A stretch of 64,000 nt of DNA from Limibacillus halophilus (GTDB lineage Bacteria > Pseudomonadota > Alphaproteobacteria > Kiloniellales > CECT-8803). Location: positions 1 to 64,000 of the forward strand of contig NZ_JACHXA010000006.1 in the NCBI RefSeq assembly GCF_014191775.1, given 5' to 3'. Under the pieces are notes generated by a model. It had not been told where the DNA came from. It ran no database searches and saw only the letters and a program-made list of their open reading frames with translations. Positions 49,102-58,600 of this stretch are shown here, one piece after another; positions within the stretch are counted from its first letter, which is position 1; each line of letters opens with the position of its first letter. The translations under genes and the position numbers were made by a program.

Positions 49102-50025
49102 TCATGGCAATCCTTCTTCCCAAAAGGGCCTGCCACCAAACCGCGCGGCGAGGAAATCAATAAATACCCGGACCTTCGGAGAGAGGTTGCGGGCTGCTGG
49201 ATACACCGCATGAACAGCCGTGTCGGCTTCATCCTGCCAGTCGCAGAGGATTGGAAGCAAGCGCCCCTGGCGCAGAGCGGTTCCCGCCATGAAGCTGGGC
49301 AGCAGTCCAATACCCAACCCGGCTTCGCAGGCCTGCAACAACGCTTCGCCGTGATTCGCCCGAAGACGGCCTGAAACCGTTACCTGCCGCCGCTCGCCCT
49401 TTGCGTTCCGAAACTTCCAGCGCTCGCCGGAGGCCTGGTACCTATATAGCAAGCAATGATGATCCCGCAGGTCGCGCGGATCCTCCGGCAAGGTCCTGCG
49501 CCGGAGGTAATCGGGACTGGCGCAGAGATATCGACGACTGGGCGCCAGGCGGCGCGACACGAGACTGGAGTCGTCCAATTCGCCGATCCGGATTGCCAGG
49601 TCGATCGCGGACTCTACCAAGTTTATCATCTGATCGTTCAACGTGAGATCGATGGAGATTTCCGGATAGCGATGCATGAACGCAGGCAAGAGCGGTGCAA
49701 TCTGGCGCGCGCCAAAAGAAGCCGGAACGTCCAGGCGCAGCAGGCCGCGCGGCGCTTCGGCCAAGGGTCTCAGGGTCGCCTCAGCCTGCTCGGCCTCGTC
49801 CAGTATGGTCCGACAACGCGCATAAAGCGCCTCTCCCGCTTCCGTCATCGAAAGACGGCGCGTGCTACGGTTGAGCAGGCGGAGCCCCAAGGCATTCTCC
49901 AGGGACGCAACGCGTTTTGAAACCACAGCCTTGGATTGGTCAAGCGCGCGGGCCGCACCGGTGAAACTGCCTTCGTCGACGACAGCGGCAAAAACTGCCA
50001 TTTCAGTCAGGCGATCGAGATTCAT
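49102..50025 (-). CDS. LysR-family transcriptional regulator
   Basis: A 307-residue regulator. The N-terminal winged helix-turn-helix is AVFAAVVDEGSFTGAARALDQSKAVVSKRVASLE (given here in family form), and the C-terminal effector domain starts near residue 88. The closest style is the AaeR/CrgA-like subgroup. I chose the ATG at 50025 with AGGTGA five bases upstream. It is divergent from wrbA and lies upstream of the EamA gene; an inverted repeat covers its leader. It may respond to a quinone or electrophile, but this is an inference from context. Confidence 0.92.
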   Translation of the reverse strand: MNLDRLTEMAVFAAVVDEGSFTGAARALDQSKAVVSKRVASLENALGLRLLNRSTRRLSMTEAGEALYARCRTILDEAEQAEATLRPLAEAPRGLLRLDVPASFGARQIAPLLPAFMHRYPEISIDLTLNDQMINLVESAIDLAIRIGELDDSSLVSRRLAPSRRYLCASPDYLRRRTLPEDPRDLRDHHCLLYRYQASGERWKFRNAKGERRQVTVSGRLRANHGEALLQACEAGLGIGLLPSFMAGTALRQGRLLPILCDWQDEADTAVHAVYPAARNLSPKVRVFIDFLAARFGGRPFWEEGLP

Positions 50026-50047
50026 ATTGTTCACCTATAGAAACAAT
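50026..50047. promoter_or_regulatory. Inverted repeat between lysR and wrbA
   Basis: ATTGTT (50026-50031) and AACAAT (50042-50047) are perfect arms separated by ten bases, and include a T-N11-A pattern typical of LysR boxes. The repeat begins at the base next to the lysR start codon and covers its ribosome-binding site, so autoregulation is plausible. The remaining gap to wrbA is AT-rich around 50048-50080. Confidence 0.45.
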
Positions 50048-50157
50048 TATGTTCGATTTTAACCACTAATACATTAATAGCCAAGCCCCCATCTGTGATC
50101 GTGAAGGCGGTTACCACACCGTCACTATCCTTGGATTACACTGAAAGGAAGCCGATC

Positions 50158-50760
50158 ATGACGAAGGTTCTGGTTCTCTATTATTCCTCTTACGGCCACA
50201 TCGAGACGATGGCGGACGCCATCGCGACAGGTGCGCGGGGCGTGGCCGACACCGAAGTGACGATCAAACGTGTGCCCGAGCTTGTTCCGGCGAACATTGC
50301 CGCCCAGTCCGGAATGAAAGTCGAGCAGGACGCGGAGATCGCAAAGCCGCATGAGCTGGCGGATTATGACGCGATCATCTTCGGGACACCGACGCGCTTC
50401 GGCAATATGGCCTCGCAGATGCGAAACTTCCTCGACCAGACCGGCGGCCTTTGGGCCAAAGGCGCTTTAGTGGGCAAAGTCGGAAGCGCATTCGCGTCGA
50501 CGGCCACCCAGCACGGCGGCCAGGAGACGACCTTGACATCATTCCATACGACTCTGTTCCATCACGGCATGGTGGTTGTGGGTGTGCCCTACTCAGTTCC
50601 GGAGTTAGGAAACATGACGGAAATTTCCGGTGGTACGCCTTACGGTGCGACGACGCTTGCAGGCGGCGATGGATCACGCCAGCCGTCGGAAAACGAACTT
50701 GCCATCGCCCGGGCTCAGGGTCGCCATGTGGCCGAGATCGCCAAGAAGCTGGCTGCCTGA
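50158..50760 (+). CDS. wrbA: NAD(P)H:quinone oxidoreductase WrbA
   Basis: A 200-residue flavodoxin-like FMN protein. The FMN loop is [15 protein letters not shown] and the second is [36 protein letters not shown] and the [11 protein letters not shown] insert are typical of WrbA. It makes two-electron quinone reductions and so avoids semiquinone radicals. I chose the ATG at 50158 behind AAAGGAAG. It is followed by pirin at 38 bp, forming a stress-type pair opposite lysR. Confidence 0.95.
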   Translation: MTKVLVLYYSSYGHIETMADAIATGARGVADTEVTIKRVPELVPANIAAQSGMKVEQDAEIAKPHELADYDAIIFGTPTRFGNMASQMRNFLDQTGGLWAKGALVGKVGSAFASTATQHGGQETTLTSFHTTLFHHGMVVVGVPYSVPELGNMTEISGGTPYGATTLAGGDGSRQPSENELAIARAQGRHVAEIAKKLAA

Positions 50761-50798
50761 AGGCAACAGCTCAAAGAGCAGAAGAGGAGTCCCTAACA

Positions 50799-51503
50799 AT
50801 GTTAGACCTACGATCTTTCGACACCCTGGGACGTTTCCGGAATGACTGGTTGAACGCTCGGCATCATTTCAGTTTCGGCAGTTATTATGATCCGAAGCGG
50901 AGCGGACTTGGCGCATTGCTGGTCTGGAACGATGACACCATCGCCCCCGGCACCGGCTTTGATCTACACGGCCATCGGGACATGGAGATCATCACCTATG
51001 TCCGCAAAGGTGCCATCACCCACCGCGACCATCTCGGAAACACGGGACGGACAGAGGCGGGTGATGTCCAGGTCATGTCGGCAGGCAAGGGAATCCAGCA
51101 TGCCGAGTTCAATCTGGAGGATGAGGAAACAGAACTGTTTCAGATCTGGATCATGCCCAATCAGCAAGGGGTTGAGCCACGTTGGGAACAGCGCCAATTT
51201 CCCAAATCCAGTCGATCTGCCGGCCTGGTAGCCCTGGCCTCCGGACGTAACGGGGACGAAGACGCCCTACGGATACACCAGGACGCGGCGGTCCTAGCGG
51301 CCAGCTTGGGCAACGGGCAAACGGTTCGTCACCAACTTACGGCCGGCCGCGTTGCTTATCTTGTCCCCTCTACCGGGCGCCTGACCGTTAATGGAAAGCC
51401 GGTGGAGACGCGCGATGGCCTGGCCGTACGCGGACCGGAGACTCTCGAGATCACTGCCGTAGACGACAGCGAAGTGGTTCTCGTCGACGCGCCGGAGGTT
51501 TGA
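50799..51503 (+). CDS. Pirin family bicupin protein
   Basis: A 234-residue bicupin. The metal-binding residues are His57 and His59 (GFDLHGHRDMEI), His101 (GIQHAEFN) and Glu103. YDPKRSGLGALLVWNDD is the usual N-terminal text. Members such as YhhW are quercetinase-like iron proteins; the cellular role is uncertain. I chose the ATG at 50799, with GAGGAG about nine bases upstream. The upstream in-frame extension overlaps wrbA and should be ignored. Confidence 0.93.
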   Translation: MLDLRSFDTLGRFRNDWLNARHHFSFGSYYDPKRSGLGALLVWNDDTIAPGTGFDLHGHRDMEIITYVRKGAITHRDHLGNTGRTEAGDVQVMSAGKGIQHAEFNLEDEETELFQIWIMPNQQGVEPRWEQRQFPKSSRSAGLVALASGRNGDEDALRIHQDAAVLAASLGNGQTVRHQLTAGRVAYLVPSTGRLTVNGKPVETRDGLAVRGPETLEITAVDDSEVVLVDAPEV

Positions 51504-51603
51504 TGGCGTCTTGAACGGAACGATCCATGGAAGCACCAAGGGGGGCTCGCGCAGCGACGCCTGGGCGGTTATCCTCTTGGTGTGATCCAATGGAAAGGAC
51601 TTC

Positions 51604-54042
51604 ATGGTGCGCGCGGCCAGACTGCTTCCCACCCTCGCGGTTTTCATCCTCCTGCTAACGCTGGCGATTCAACCAAGCCATGCACAGCAACTCAACGACA
51701 TACGTCAGACCCTGGCCGACCGGAGCGGTTCGCTAAACGAAATCGATGACGATCTCGCAAAGCAGCCCCTTACAGACAAGCTCGCTGGGCAGATTCGAGA
51801 CCAGGTGGAACGGACGCTTGATGACCTGAACGGCGTCAAAGACGACATCCGCCGTTTGCTGGCACCCGTGCGCACGCAATTGGCGGCAATGGGACCCGCA
51901 CCCGAGGAAGGACAACCGGCGGAAACGGGACAGGTCGCACGTGAACGCGATCGGCTGAATGAAAGAGCTGCGGAGTTGGAGGGGTTGCTACGCCAAGGCG
52001 ATACGATACAGGCGCGCGCGGAAGTCGTGCTACGGCAACTCTCACTCGAACGCAGCGCCACGGTTGCGGCGGAACTCTTGCAGCGCGGTCCCTCGCCTCT
52101 TTCATTGGAGGTCTGGCGCAAGGGCCTGCAGGAAGCATCCGCCATCGCGTCGGAGCTAGCCCATCGGCCAGTCCTCTGGTGGCAGGCTGCGCGACCGGCA
52201 GTTGTCGGCTGGAAGCCTTACTTGACCGTATTGTTGGCTTTGATCATTACCTTGGCCTTGGGCGCGTTGATACGCCACCGGCTCAAGGCTCGCTACGGTC
52301 AGCGCTCGGATATTGAAACGCCCAGCTATCCAAGGGCCGTCATGGCCGCGGCGATCGTGGGGCTGACAGACAGTCTGATCCCCGCCGCCAGCGCCTATGT
52401 TCTGCTCTTGCTGTTGCACCAGACCGGTTTGGTTCCCGACGAATCGGCGCCGCTGGCGCGCGGTATCGCCATGGCAATTATCTTTTACAGTATCGTGGGT
52501 CAGTGCGCGCGTGCCGTATTGGCGCCGCAGAAGCCGCAATGGGCGATTGTGCCGTTGGACGCAGACCGGGCCCGAAAGGCCGGATTCCACACGAAGCTAC
52601 TCGTGGCATGGTTGTCGCTGGGAACGGCAATCTGGATCGCAACCGAGCCGTTTCGGCCGGCATCGGCGGAAGTCTCCATGCTCTTCGCATTACTGGGCAA
52701 CGGAATCACGGCGTTCTTCCTGCTTCCTTTCCTGGGAAATTGGCTCTGGAAGCAAGAGAAGCCATCTGAGAGCGGTGAAGGAGAAAATCCCGGTACCAGC
52801 CATCTGCCCTTACTGCGCCTTTTCATAATTCTGGCTGTTGCCGCTATCCCGCTATCCGCCCTGTTTGGCTATGCCAACCTTTCCTATCAGATCGCCAGCG
52901 GGGTGGTTCTGACGGCAATACTGATTGGCGGACTGCTTTTGGCACGCACAATGTCCAATGCCTTCGTCAACGCGATTTTTGCCCCGGCAGGAAAGGGCGG
53001 CTGGATATCAAATCAGCTGGAGATCACGGAAAACGGCAGCCAATCGATCGGCTTCTGGTTCGGGTTGCTGATCGATTTCGGGCTGCTTCTCCTAGGTTTG
53101 CCGCTGCTGCTGCTCGTCTGGGGCGTACCCGAGACGGTCATCGCTTACGGCGCTGCGGAGTTTATGCAGGGATTCACCGTGGGCGGTATGACCTTCCAAC
53201 CCGTTTCACTTTTCTGGGCGGTGGTGATCTTTGCTTTGGCGCTCATCGCTTTCCGGTTCCTGCGGAAACTTCTTAATCAACGCGTACTGTCGCGCACCCG
53301 GTTGGATGTTGGCGCCCGCCACTCGATATCCGCGGCTCTAGGTTATGTTGGCTTCTTCATCGCCTTGATGCTGGCCGTTGCCACCATGGGGCTTGACCTG
53401 TCGAACATAGCGATCATTGCCGGTGCCCTGTCGGTCGGCATAGGCTTTGGTTTACAAAACGTGGTGAACAATTTCGTCTCCGGGCTTTTGCTGTTGATTG
53501 AGCGGCCCATCAAGGTCGGGGATTGGATTGTCGTCGGTGGCTACGAGGGTACAGTAAAGCGCATCTCGGTTCGCTCCACGGAGTTGGAAACGTTCGACCG
53601 TGCGGAAGTCATCGTTCCAAACTCGGAGCTGGTATCCGCGCCCGTGGTCAACTGGACCCACAAAACCCGGATCGTGCGCGTGACGATCCCGGTCGGCGTC
53701 GCCTATGGTTCCGACACCCGGCTTGTTGAAAAGCTGCTTCTGGATTGCGCCAAAGACCACCCGGATGTGCTCAGCTATCCAGCGCCGTTCGTCGTTTTCA
53801 TGGCCTTCGGGGATTCGTCGCTCGATTTCCAGCTACGCGTTTACGCCCGTGACACCAATTACTTCATTACAGTCACCAGCGACCTGCACTTTGCCATCGA
53901 TAAGGCCTTCCGCGAAAACAACGTGGAGATTCCCTTCCCGCAGCGTGATCTGCATGTGAAGAATCCAGAAAGGGTCGTAGAAGTCCTTCGTAACGGCAGC
54001 AAGAAACAAAGCGAGATTCCGCCACAAGGCAGCGACGACTGA
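51604..54042 (+). CDS. Large MscS-family mechanosensitive channel with DUF3772
   Basis: An 812-residue membrane protein. A signal peptide (residues 1-27, ending SHAQQ) leads into a periplasmic DUF3772 domain rich in coiled coil (about 30-165). Some nine or ten membrane helices follow. The MscS core near residues 575-780 has the pore helix IIAGALSVGIGFGLQNVVNNFVSGLLLL, then ERPIKVGDWIVVGGYEGTVKRI. The cytoplasmic end has VPNSELVSAPVVNWT. It is a member of the KefA/MscK-like large MscS group that opens on hypo-osmotic shock. It lies 100 bp past pirin and is probably separate. Confidence 0.93.
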   Translation: MVRAARLLPTLAVFILLLTLAIQPSHAQQLNDIRQTLADRSGSLNEIDDDLAKQPLTDKLAGQIRDQVERTLDDLNGVKDDIRRLLAPVRTQLAAMGPAPEEGQPAETGQVARERDRLNERAAELEGLLRQGDTIQARAEVVLRQLSLERSATVAAELLQRGPSPLSLEVWRKGLQEASAIASELAHRPVLWWQAARPAVVGWKPYLTVLLALIITLALGALIRHRLKARYGQRSDIETPSYPRAVMAAAIVGLTDSLIPAASAYVLLLLLHQTGLVPDESAPLARGIAMAIIFYSIVGQCARAVLAPQKPQWAIVPLDADRARKAGFHTKLLVAWLSLGTAIWIATEPFRPASAEVSMLFALLGNGITAFFLLPFLGNWLWKQEKPSESGEGENPGTSHLPLLRLFIILAVAAIPLSALFGYANLSYQIASGVVLTAILIGGLLLARTMSNAFVNAIFAPAGKGGWISNQLEITENGSQSIGFWFGLLIDFGLLLLGLPLLLLVWGVPETVIAYGAAEFMQGFTVGGMTFQPVSLFWAVVIFALALIAFRFLRKLLNQRVLSRTRLDVGARHSISAALGYVGFFIALMLAVATMGLDLSNIAIIAGALSVGIGFGLQNVVNNFVSGLLLLIERPIKVGDWIVVGGYEGTVKRISVRSTELETFDRAEVIVPNSELVSAPVVNWTHKTRIVRVTIPVGVAYGSDTRLVEKLLLDCAKDHPDVLSYPAPFVVFMAFGDSSLDFQLRVYARDTNYFITVTSDLHFAIDKAFRENNVEIPFPQRDLHVKNPERVVEVLRNGSKKQSEIPPQGSDD

Positions 54043-54061
54043 CCAATTCGTTGTAATGCCG

Positions 54062-54439
54062 TCAGAGGTGAGGTGCGATCTTTGCGTCGTAAACACCCAG
54101 GTTCTCGCTCGCCTTCGGGCCGTCGCACCCTTCCGCCTTGACGGTCTTCTTCGATTCCTGCTTAGCCGCATCGATCAACGAAAGCTGTTTGCCGATGGCG
54201 ACCTTGTTACCGGTTTGGGCGGAAATGATCGCCGTAACCTTTTCGTTCAGCCCCTCATCTTCCAGCTTGCGACAGTTTCTCGTGATATCGAAAGCGCGGT
54301 AAAGGTCCTGAAACATTGCCTCGGCCTGGTCTTGGGTCATGGATTGCACTTGATCGGCATCGCTGGTCTGCGCACTGGCCGCCAAGGGCCAAGTCGTCAT
54401 GAACGTCATCATCAGCAGGCCCCGGATTATAAATTTCAC
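54062..54439 (-). CDS. Small exported protein of unknown function
   Basis: A 125-residue protein with a signal peptide (FIIRGLLMMTFMTTWPLAASAQ) and mature start at about residue 24. The mature part is helical and carries two cysteines (NCRK and EGCDG), likely joined as a disulfide. The start is GTG with AAGGAG six bases upstream, a strong signal. I do not recognise a family. It is convergent with the MscS gene and lies 12 bp downstream of the DUF924 gene on the same strand. Confidence 0.72.
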   Translation of the reverse strand: MKFIIRGLLMMTFMTTWPLAASAQTSDADQVQSMTQDQAEAMFQDLYRAFDITRNCRKLEDEGLNEKVTAIISAQTGNKVAIGKQLSLIDAAKQESKKTVKAEGCDGPKASENLGVYDAKIAPHL

Positions 54440-54451
54440 GGTCCACTCCTT

Positions 54452-55000
54452 TTAAAACGACGCATGGGGATCATTCGCCAGGAAATCCATTTCTTCGGTC
54501 GTCGTGATTCGTCCTAGCGCTTCGTTACGGTGCGGAAATCTCCCAAACCGCTCAATGATAACCTTATGCCAGACAGCGTATTGCAGCCAGTCGGGGTTTT
54601 CATCCAAGGCCGCGATCAGGGCACAGGAACGTTCTTGCGCCCCAAGTGTCTCACTATGTTCGAAAGGCAGATATAGAAAGAGCCGTTCTTTTTGCCGCAA
54701 CCCGCGGTCGAATCCTCTATCAACTGCCTCTTCAGCGACCTCCAAGGCCGACGCGTCGCCAGCAAATGCCTGAGCCGTGCCACGATGAAGGTTGCGTGGC
54801 ACCTGGTCCAGCAACAACACCAGGGCCAGGGCACCGCGCGGGCTGCCACGCCAACCGTCCAGCGCTCCCGCGAACGCCAGCCTCGACAAATCGCCAAGCC
54901 GTAGCGCGACACGATCATCGAACTGCTTGTCGCCTGCAAACCAGAAAGGCTCATTCTCGGGGGAGAACCAGAAATCAAGGACATGTTCGATCCGGCTCAT
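54452..55000 (-). CDS. DUF924 family protein
   Basis: A 182-residue helical protein. VLDFWFSPENEPFWF at the N terminus, LVLLLDQVPRNLHRGTAQAF and FLYLPFEHSE are the characteristic segments of DUF924. The family has a TPR-like helical fold and no known biochemical role. It probably shares a transcript with the small exported protein that follows. Confidence 0.92.
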   Translation of the reverse strand: MSRIEHVLDFWFSPENEPFWFAGDKQFDDRVALRLGDLSRLAFAGALDGWRGSPRGALALVLLLDQVPRNLHRGTAQAFAGDASALEVAEEAVDRGFDRGLRQKERLFLYLPFEHSETLGAQERSCALIAALDENPDWLQYAVWHKVIIERFGRFPHRNEALGRITTTEEMDFLANDPHASF

Positions 55001-55098
55001 GCCTAATCCTTGAAGGTCCCGTGAGCGAACGTCGCGTAGAATTTACGCGTCGCGGCTCTATAGTACTGGGATTTGACGCTTGCCAATCTTACAAAAAA

Positions 55099-55290
55099 TT
55101 ACGTAATTGCTGCGTTCAAATTCGTCCAGCGCACATTAATAAAGCCGCTAACCGCTCCAATAATCAGAATCACCGTTGCAGCGATCATCCCGATCAAGAT
55201 CGAATATTCGATCAAAGAGGCGCCGCTCGAATCACCGGCAAACCTACTCAGCGTGCTTTTCAATGCCGGTCCAAGTGCCCTCATCCGCAT
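55099..55290 (-). CDS. Flp/Fap-type IVb pilin (orphan)
   Basis: A 63-residue pilin precursor. The processing site is G|ASLIEYSIL, with Glu at +5 and Tyr at +6 as in Flp pilins, followed by a membrane helix (LIGMIAATVILIIGAVSGFI). The C-terminal tail is short. I chose the ATG at 55290 with GGAG six bases upstream; a GTG at 55302 is also in frame. No tad, cpa or prepilin peptidase genes are present, so assembly would depend on genes elsewhere. Its leader and that of the neighbouring kinase share an AT-rich gap. Confidence 0.8.
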   Translation of the reverse strand: MRMRALGPALKSTLSRFAGDSSGASLIEYSILIGMIAATVILIIGAVSGFINVRWTNLNAAIT

Positions 55291-55600
55291 GTCCGACTCC
55301 ACTTCATCTCACGTCACGTTGCTTTTCCCGGAGCTTTTGCCCAGTGCCCCGCGTATTTTCTTGGTTAGTATTACAATTATTAAACACAGCGTAAACCGAA
55401 ACTGTAAACAAACCGTTTAGAAGCCTAAAATTTAATAACAATTTTTTGGAGTCTAATTTTACTCATCCTAGCGACTCCAAGAACGGATCCTCGACGTCCT
55501 CCCGCTACCCTTGCAATCTCCGGTGTGTCGGTCAATCAAGGGCGGACCACTTACATTTATGGTAGTCTGTTACGCCACAGAGATTTCTATGGGTTGCGAA
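55291..55600. other. AT-rich intergenic region without a gene
   Basis: The gap between the pilin and the hybrid kinase (55291-55667) is noticeably AT-rich, particularly 55360-55470. It should hold the divergent promoters of the two genes. On the minus strand TTTACG, 17 bases and AATACT form a possible pilin promoter. I see no open frame with similarity and no clear structured RNA. Confidence 0.4.
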
Positions 55601-55629
55601 TTGTCTGGACCTATGACAACCAATAAAAT
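55601..55629 (+). promoter_or_regulatory. Candidate promoter of the hybrid kinase
   Basis: TTGTCT (55601-55606), 17 bases, then TAAAAT (55624-55629) resemble a sigma-70 promoter. The predicted transcript would start near 55636, giving a leader of about 30 bases before the TTG start. Confidence 0.4.
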
Positions 55630-55667
55630 CGGTACAATCAACAACGACTGCGCGGATAAGGATCAAT

Positions 55668-58600
55668 TTGGCGAGCAACAAACGTAAAGCAGTTATTTCC
55701 GAAAAGAGGGAGAAGGCCCGACGCTGGCCTGAGGACGCGCGGCTCGCAACTTTGCAGGATTTTGACATTTTCGGCTCTGAACCCGATGTCGAGTTCGAAG
55801 GTTTGGCCCAAATAGCCGCGCATCTCTGCGATGCGCCGATAGGTTTGATCGTTTTTTCTGACGGCAACCGGCAGTGGATCAAAGCCAGTGTAGGGTGGAG
55901 CGCGCCGGCATTGAAGTCAGCCGCGTCCAGCGGACAATCGATACTGTTCAGCCAGGATATCCAGATCCTCGACGATTCCGGTAAAGACGGGACCTTCCGT
56001 AAAACGCCGTTCTACGCCGCAGATAAGGACTTGCGGTTTTATGTGGGTGTGCCGCTACTGGCTGGAGATTGTCTCCCGCTCGGGATGCTTTGCGTTTTGG
56101 ACTACAAGTCCCGAAGCCTGAAAAGTTCTCAAAAAACAGCGCTGCGAGCCGTGGCCGACCAAGTGATGACCTTGCTGAATCGTCGAAAGGATCAGCAGCG
56201 ATTACATAGTGTCATCGATAGCGTTCCTGACATTTTCATGATCCTTGCGAGCGACGGCACCATTGGCTTCCTGAACGATCAAGCCACCACCTTCCTGGGC
56301 TGCGGCAAGGCAGAAGGCATTGGAAGACACCTGGTGGAAATGCCGGTTTTCAAAGATGAGCTGGCGCTCGCTTCTAAGTTTTCCGAAGTGCTGGAGACGC
56401 CGACGCCAACACGGTTCGAGGTGGCCCTGAAAACCAGCGGCGCCTGGCTCGAAGTGGCCACCAGCAGCGCGCCTGCGGGTCTTGTGATTCAGATACGCGA
56501 CATCACAGACAGCAAGCGCACTGATTTTCAGGACGCGACCGCAAGTCGGGCCTTGGAATTGGTTTCTTCCGGCGCCACGCTGGAAGAGGTCCTCGATTCC
56601 ATCGCCCGGGCGGTCGATCAGCTCATGCCGGGCGTCAGCTCCTCTATATTATTGCTCGACCCCGACGGTATCCATGTCAGACACGGAGCAGCCCCCAGGT
56701 TGCCGGATTCCTATAACAAAGCGCTCCATGGGTTAGCCATCGGCCCGCGCACCGGGTCCTGTGGCACTGCCATGTACCGCCGGGAACCGGTGATCGTAAC
56801 GGATATAGCGAACGATCCACTTTGGGAGGATTACAAGGACTTAGCCGTGCCTCACGGTTTACGGGCTTGCTGGTCCATTCCAGTCATTGCATCGAATGGC
56901 GAAGTTGTCGCGTCCTTCGCTCTCTACTGGAACGAGCCGAAAGCGCCGAAAGCCGCCGACCATGTAATGGTAGAGCGCTACGCCAATCTCGTAGCTGTCG
57001 CCGTGGAGCGCCACCGCAAGGACCATGCGCTCAAAGAGAGCGAACTGCGGTTTCGCGAGATTGCGGAAACCATAGGTGAGGTGTTTTGGATCAGCAGCCC
57101 GAAGGCAGATGAAATTTACTACGTCAGCCCGTTGTATGAAAAGTTCTGGGGCCAAAGCTGCGAAGAGCTGTACCGCAACCCGATGATCTGGGTCGACGCC
57201 ATCCACGAAGACGACCGGCCGCAGGTCGACCCTGCGCCTCAGGAATTTCCAAATGGCAGCTATGACGCGCAATACCGGGTCGTCAGACCGGACGGTTCAA
57301 CGATCTGGATTCAGGACCGCCATTTTCCGGTCTACGATTCACAAGGGACACTCCTTCGAGTGGTCGGTGTCGTTACCGACATAACCGAGCAAAAGATGGC
57401 TGCCGAGCGACTGAAGCTCCAGGAAGAGCGGTATCGGCTCGCCGCCAAGATTGTCAGCGATGTCATTTGGGATCGGGATATCGCCAGCAACACGGTCTGG
57501 TGGAGCGACGGGCTTCCAGAGGTATTCGGTCATGATTGGTCCGATCCCCACACAAGCAGGCAGTTGTGGAGGGAGCACGTTCATCCCGATGATCGCGAGC
57601 GCGTTTTCAAGGAGTTGCAAGACTTGGTCGAGAACGACGCCGGGTTCTGGTCCATGGAGTACCGCTTGCGCCGAGCCGACGGAAAGTATGTAAACGTCTC
57701 AAACGATATCGTCATTATCCGCGATAAAAACGGCAAGGCGGTTCGGATGCTCGGCTGCACGACCGACATCACCGAACGAAAGGTCATGGAAGAACAGGTT
57801 CGTCAGTCCCAACGGCTTGAAGCGGTTGGACAGATCACCGGCGGCGTCGCTCACGATTTCAATAATTTACTGACCGTGATCTTGAGCAACGCCGAAGAAC
57901 TGGAGGAGAATCTCCCCCCGAGCTCTTCCCTTCAGGCGCTTGCGGAACTGACACGCATTGCCGCGGAGCGAGGCGCAGAACTGATCAGCAGCTTGCTGGC
58001 CTTTTCTCGCCAACAACCGCTCAACCCTAAACCAACGGATGTCAATGCTCTCATTTCAAACATGGCGAACCTGCTAAGACGGGCATTGGGCGCACAGATC
58101 TCTATTTCCATGCGCCTGAACGGAAGTCCCGCCCAAGCCATGGTCGACAGCCCTCAACTCGAAAGCGCGATTCTGAACCTTTGCATCAACGCCCGAGACG
58201 CCATGCCGGAAGGCGGCGAGTTGATCATAGAAACCGAAAACGTTTCTGCCGCATCGGACGCGGTTCTCCAGAAAGCCAACCTACAAACCGGCGACTATCT
58301 GCTTCTTTCGGTGACCGATAACGGCTCGGGCATGGACGCGCAAACACTTGCCCATGCCTTCGAACCCTTCTTCACGACCAAGGAAGTCGGGAAGGGCAGC
58401 GGTCTGGGTCTCAGTATGGTTTATGGGTTCGTGAAACAATCCAAGGGACACATTGACGTTCAATCAAAACCCGCCAAGGGAACCCGTACAAGGCTCTACT
58501 TCCCCCTTGCGCAAGGTGATGCGCCGCAAAGGACGCATCAGACACGCAGGCCCAGAAGTGCTGCGGGGACCGAGAGGATTTTGTTGGTGGAAGATGATGA

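Noticed and set aside
50451-50798. In-frame upstream extension of the pirin gene overlapping wrbA
   Set aside because: No similarity to pirin N termini, and the ATG at 50799 has a good ribosome-binding site.
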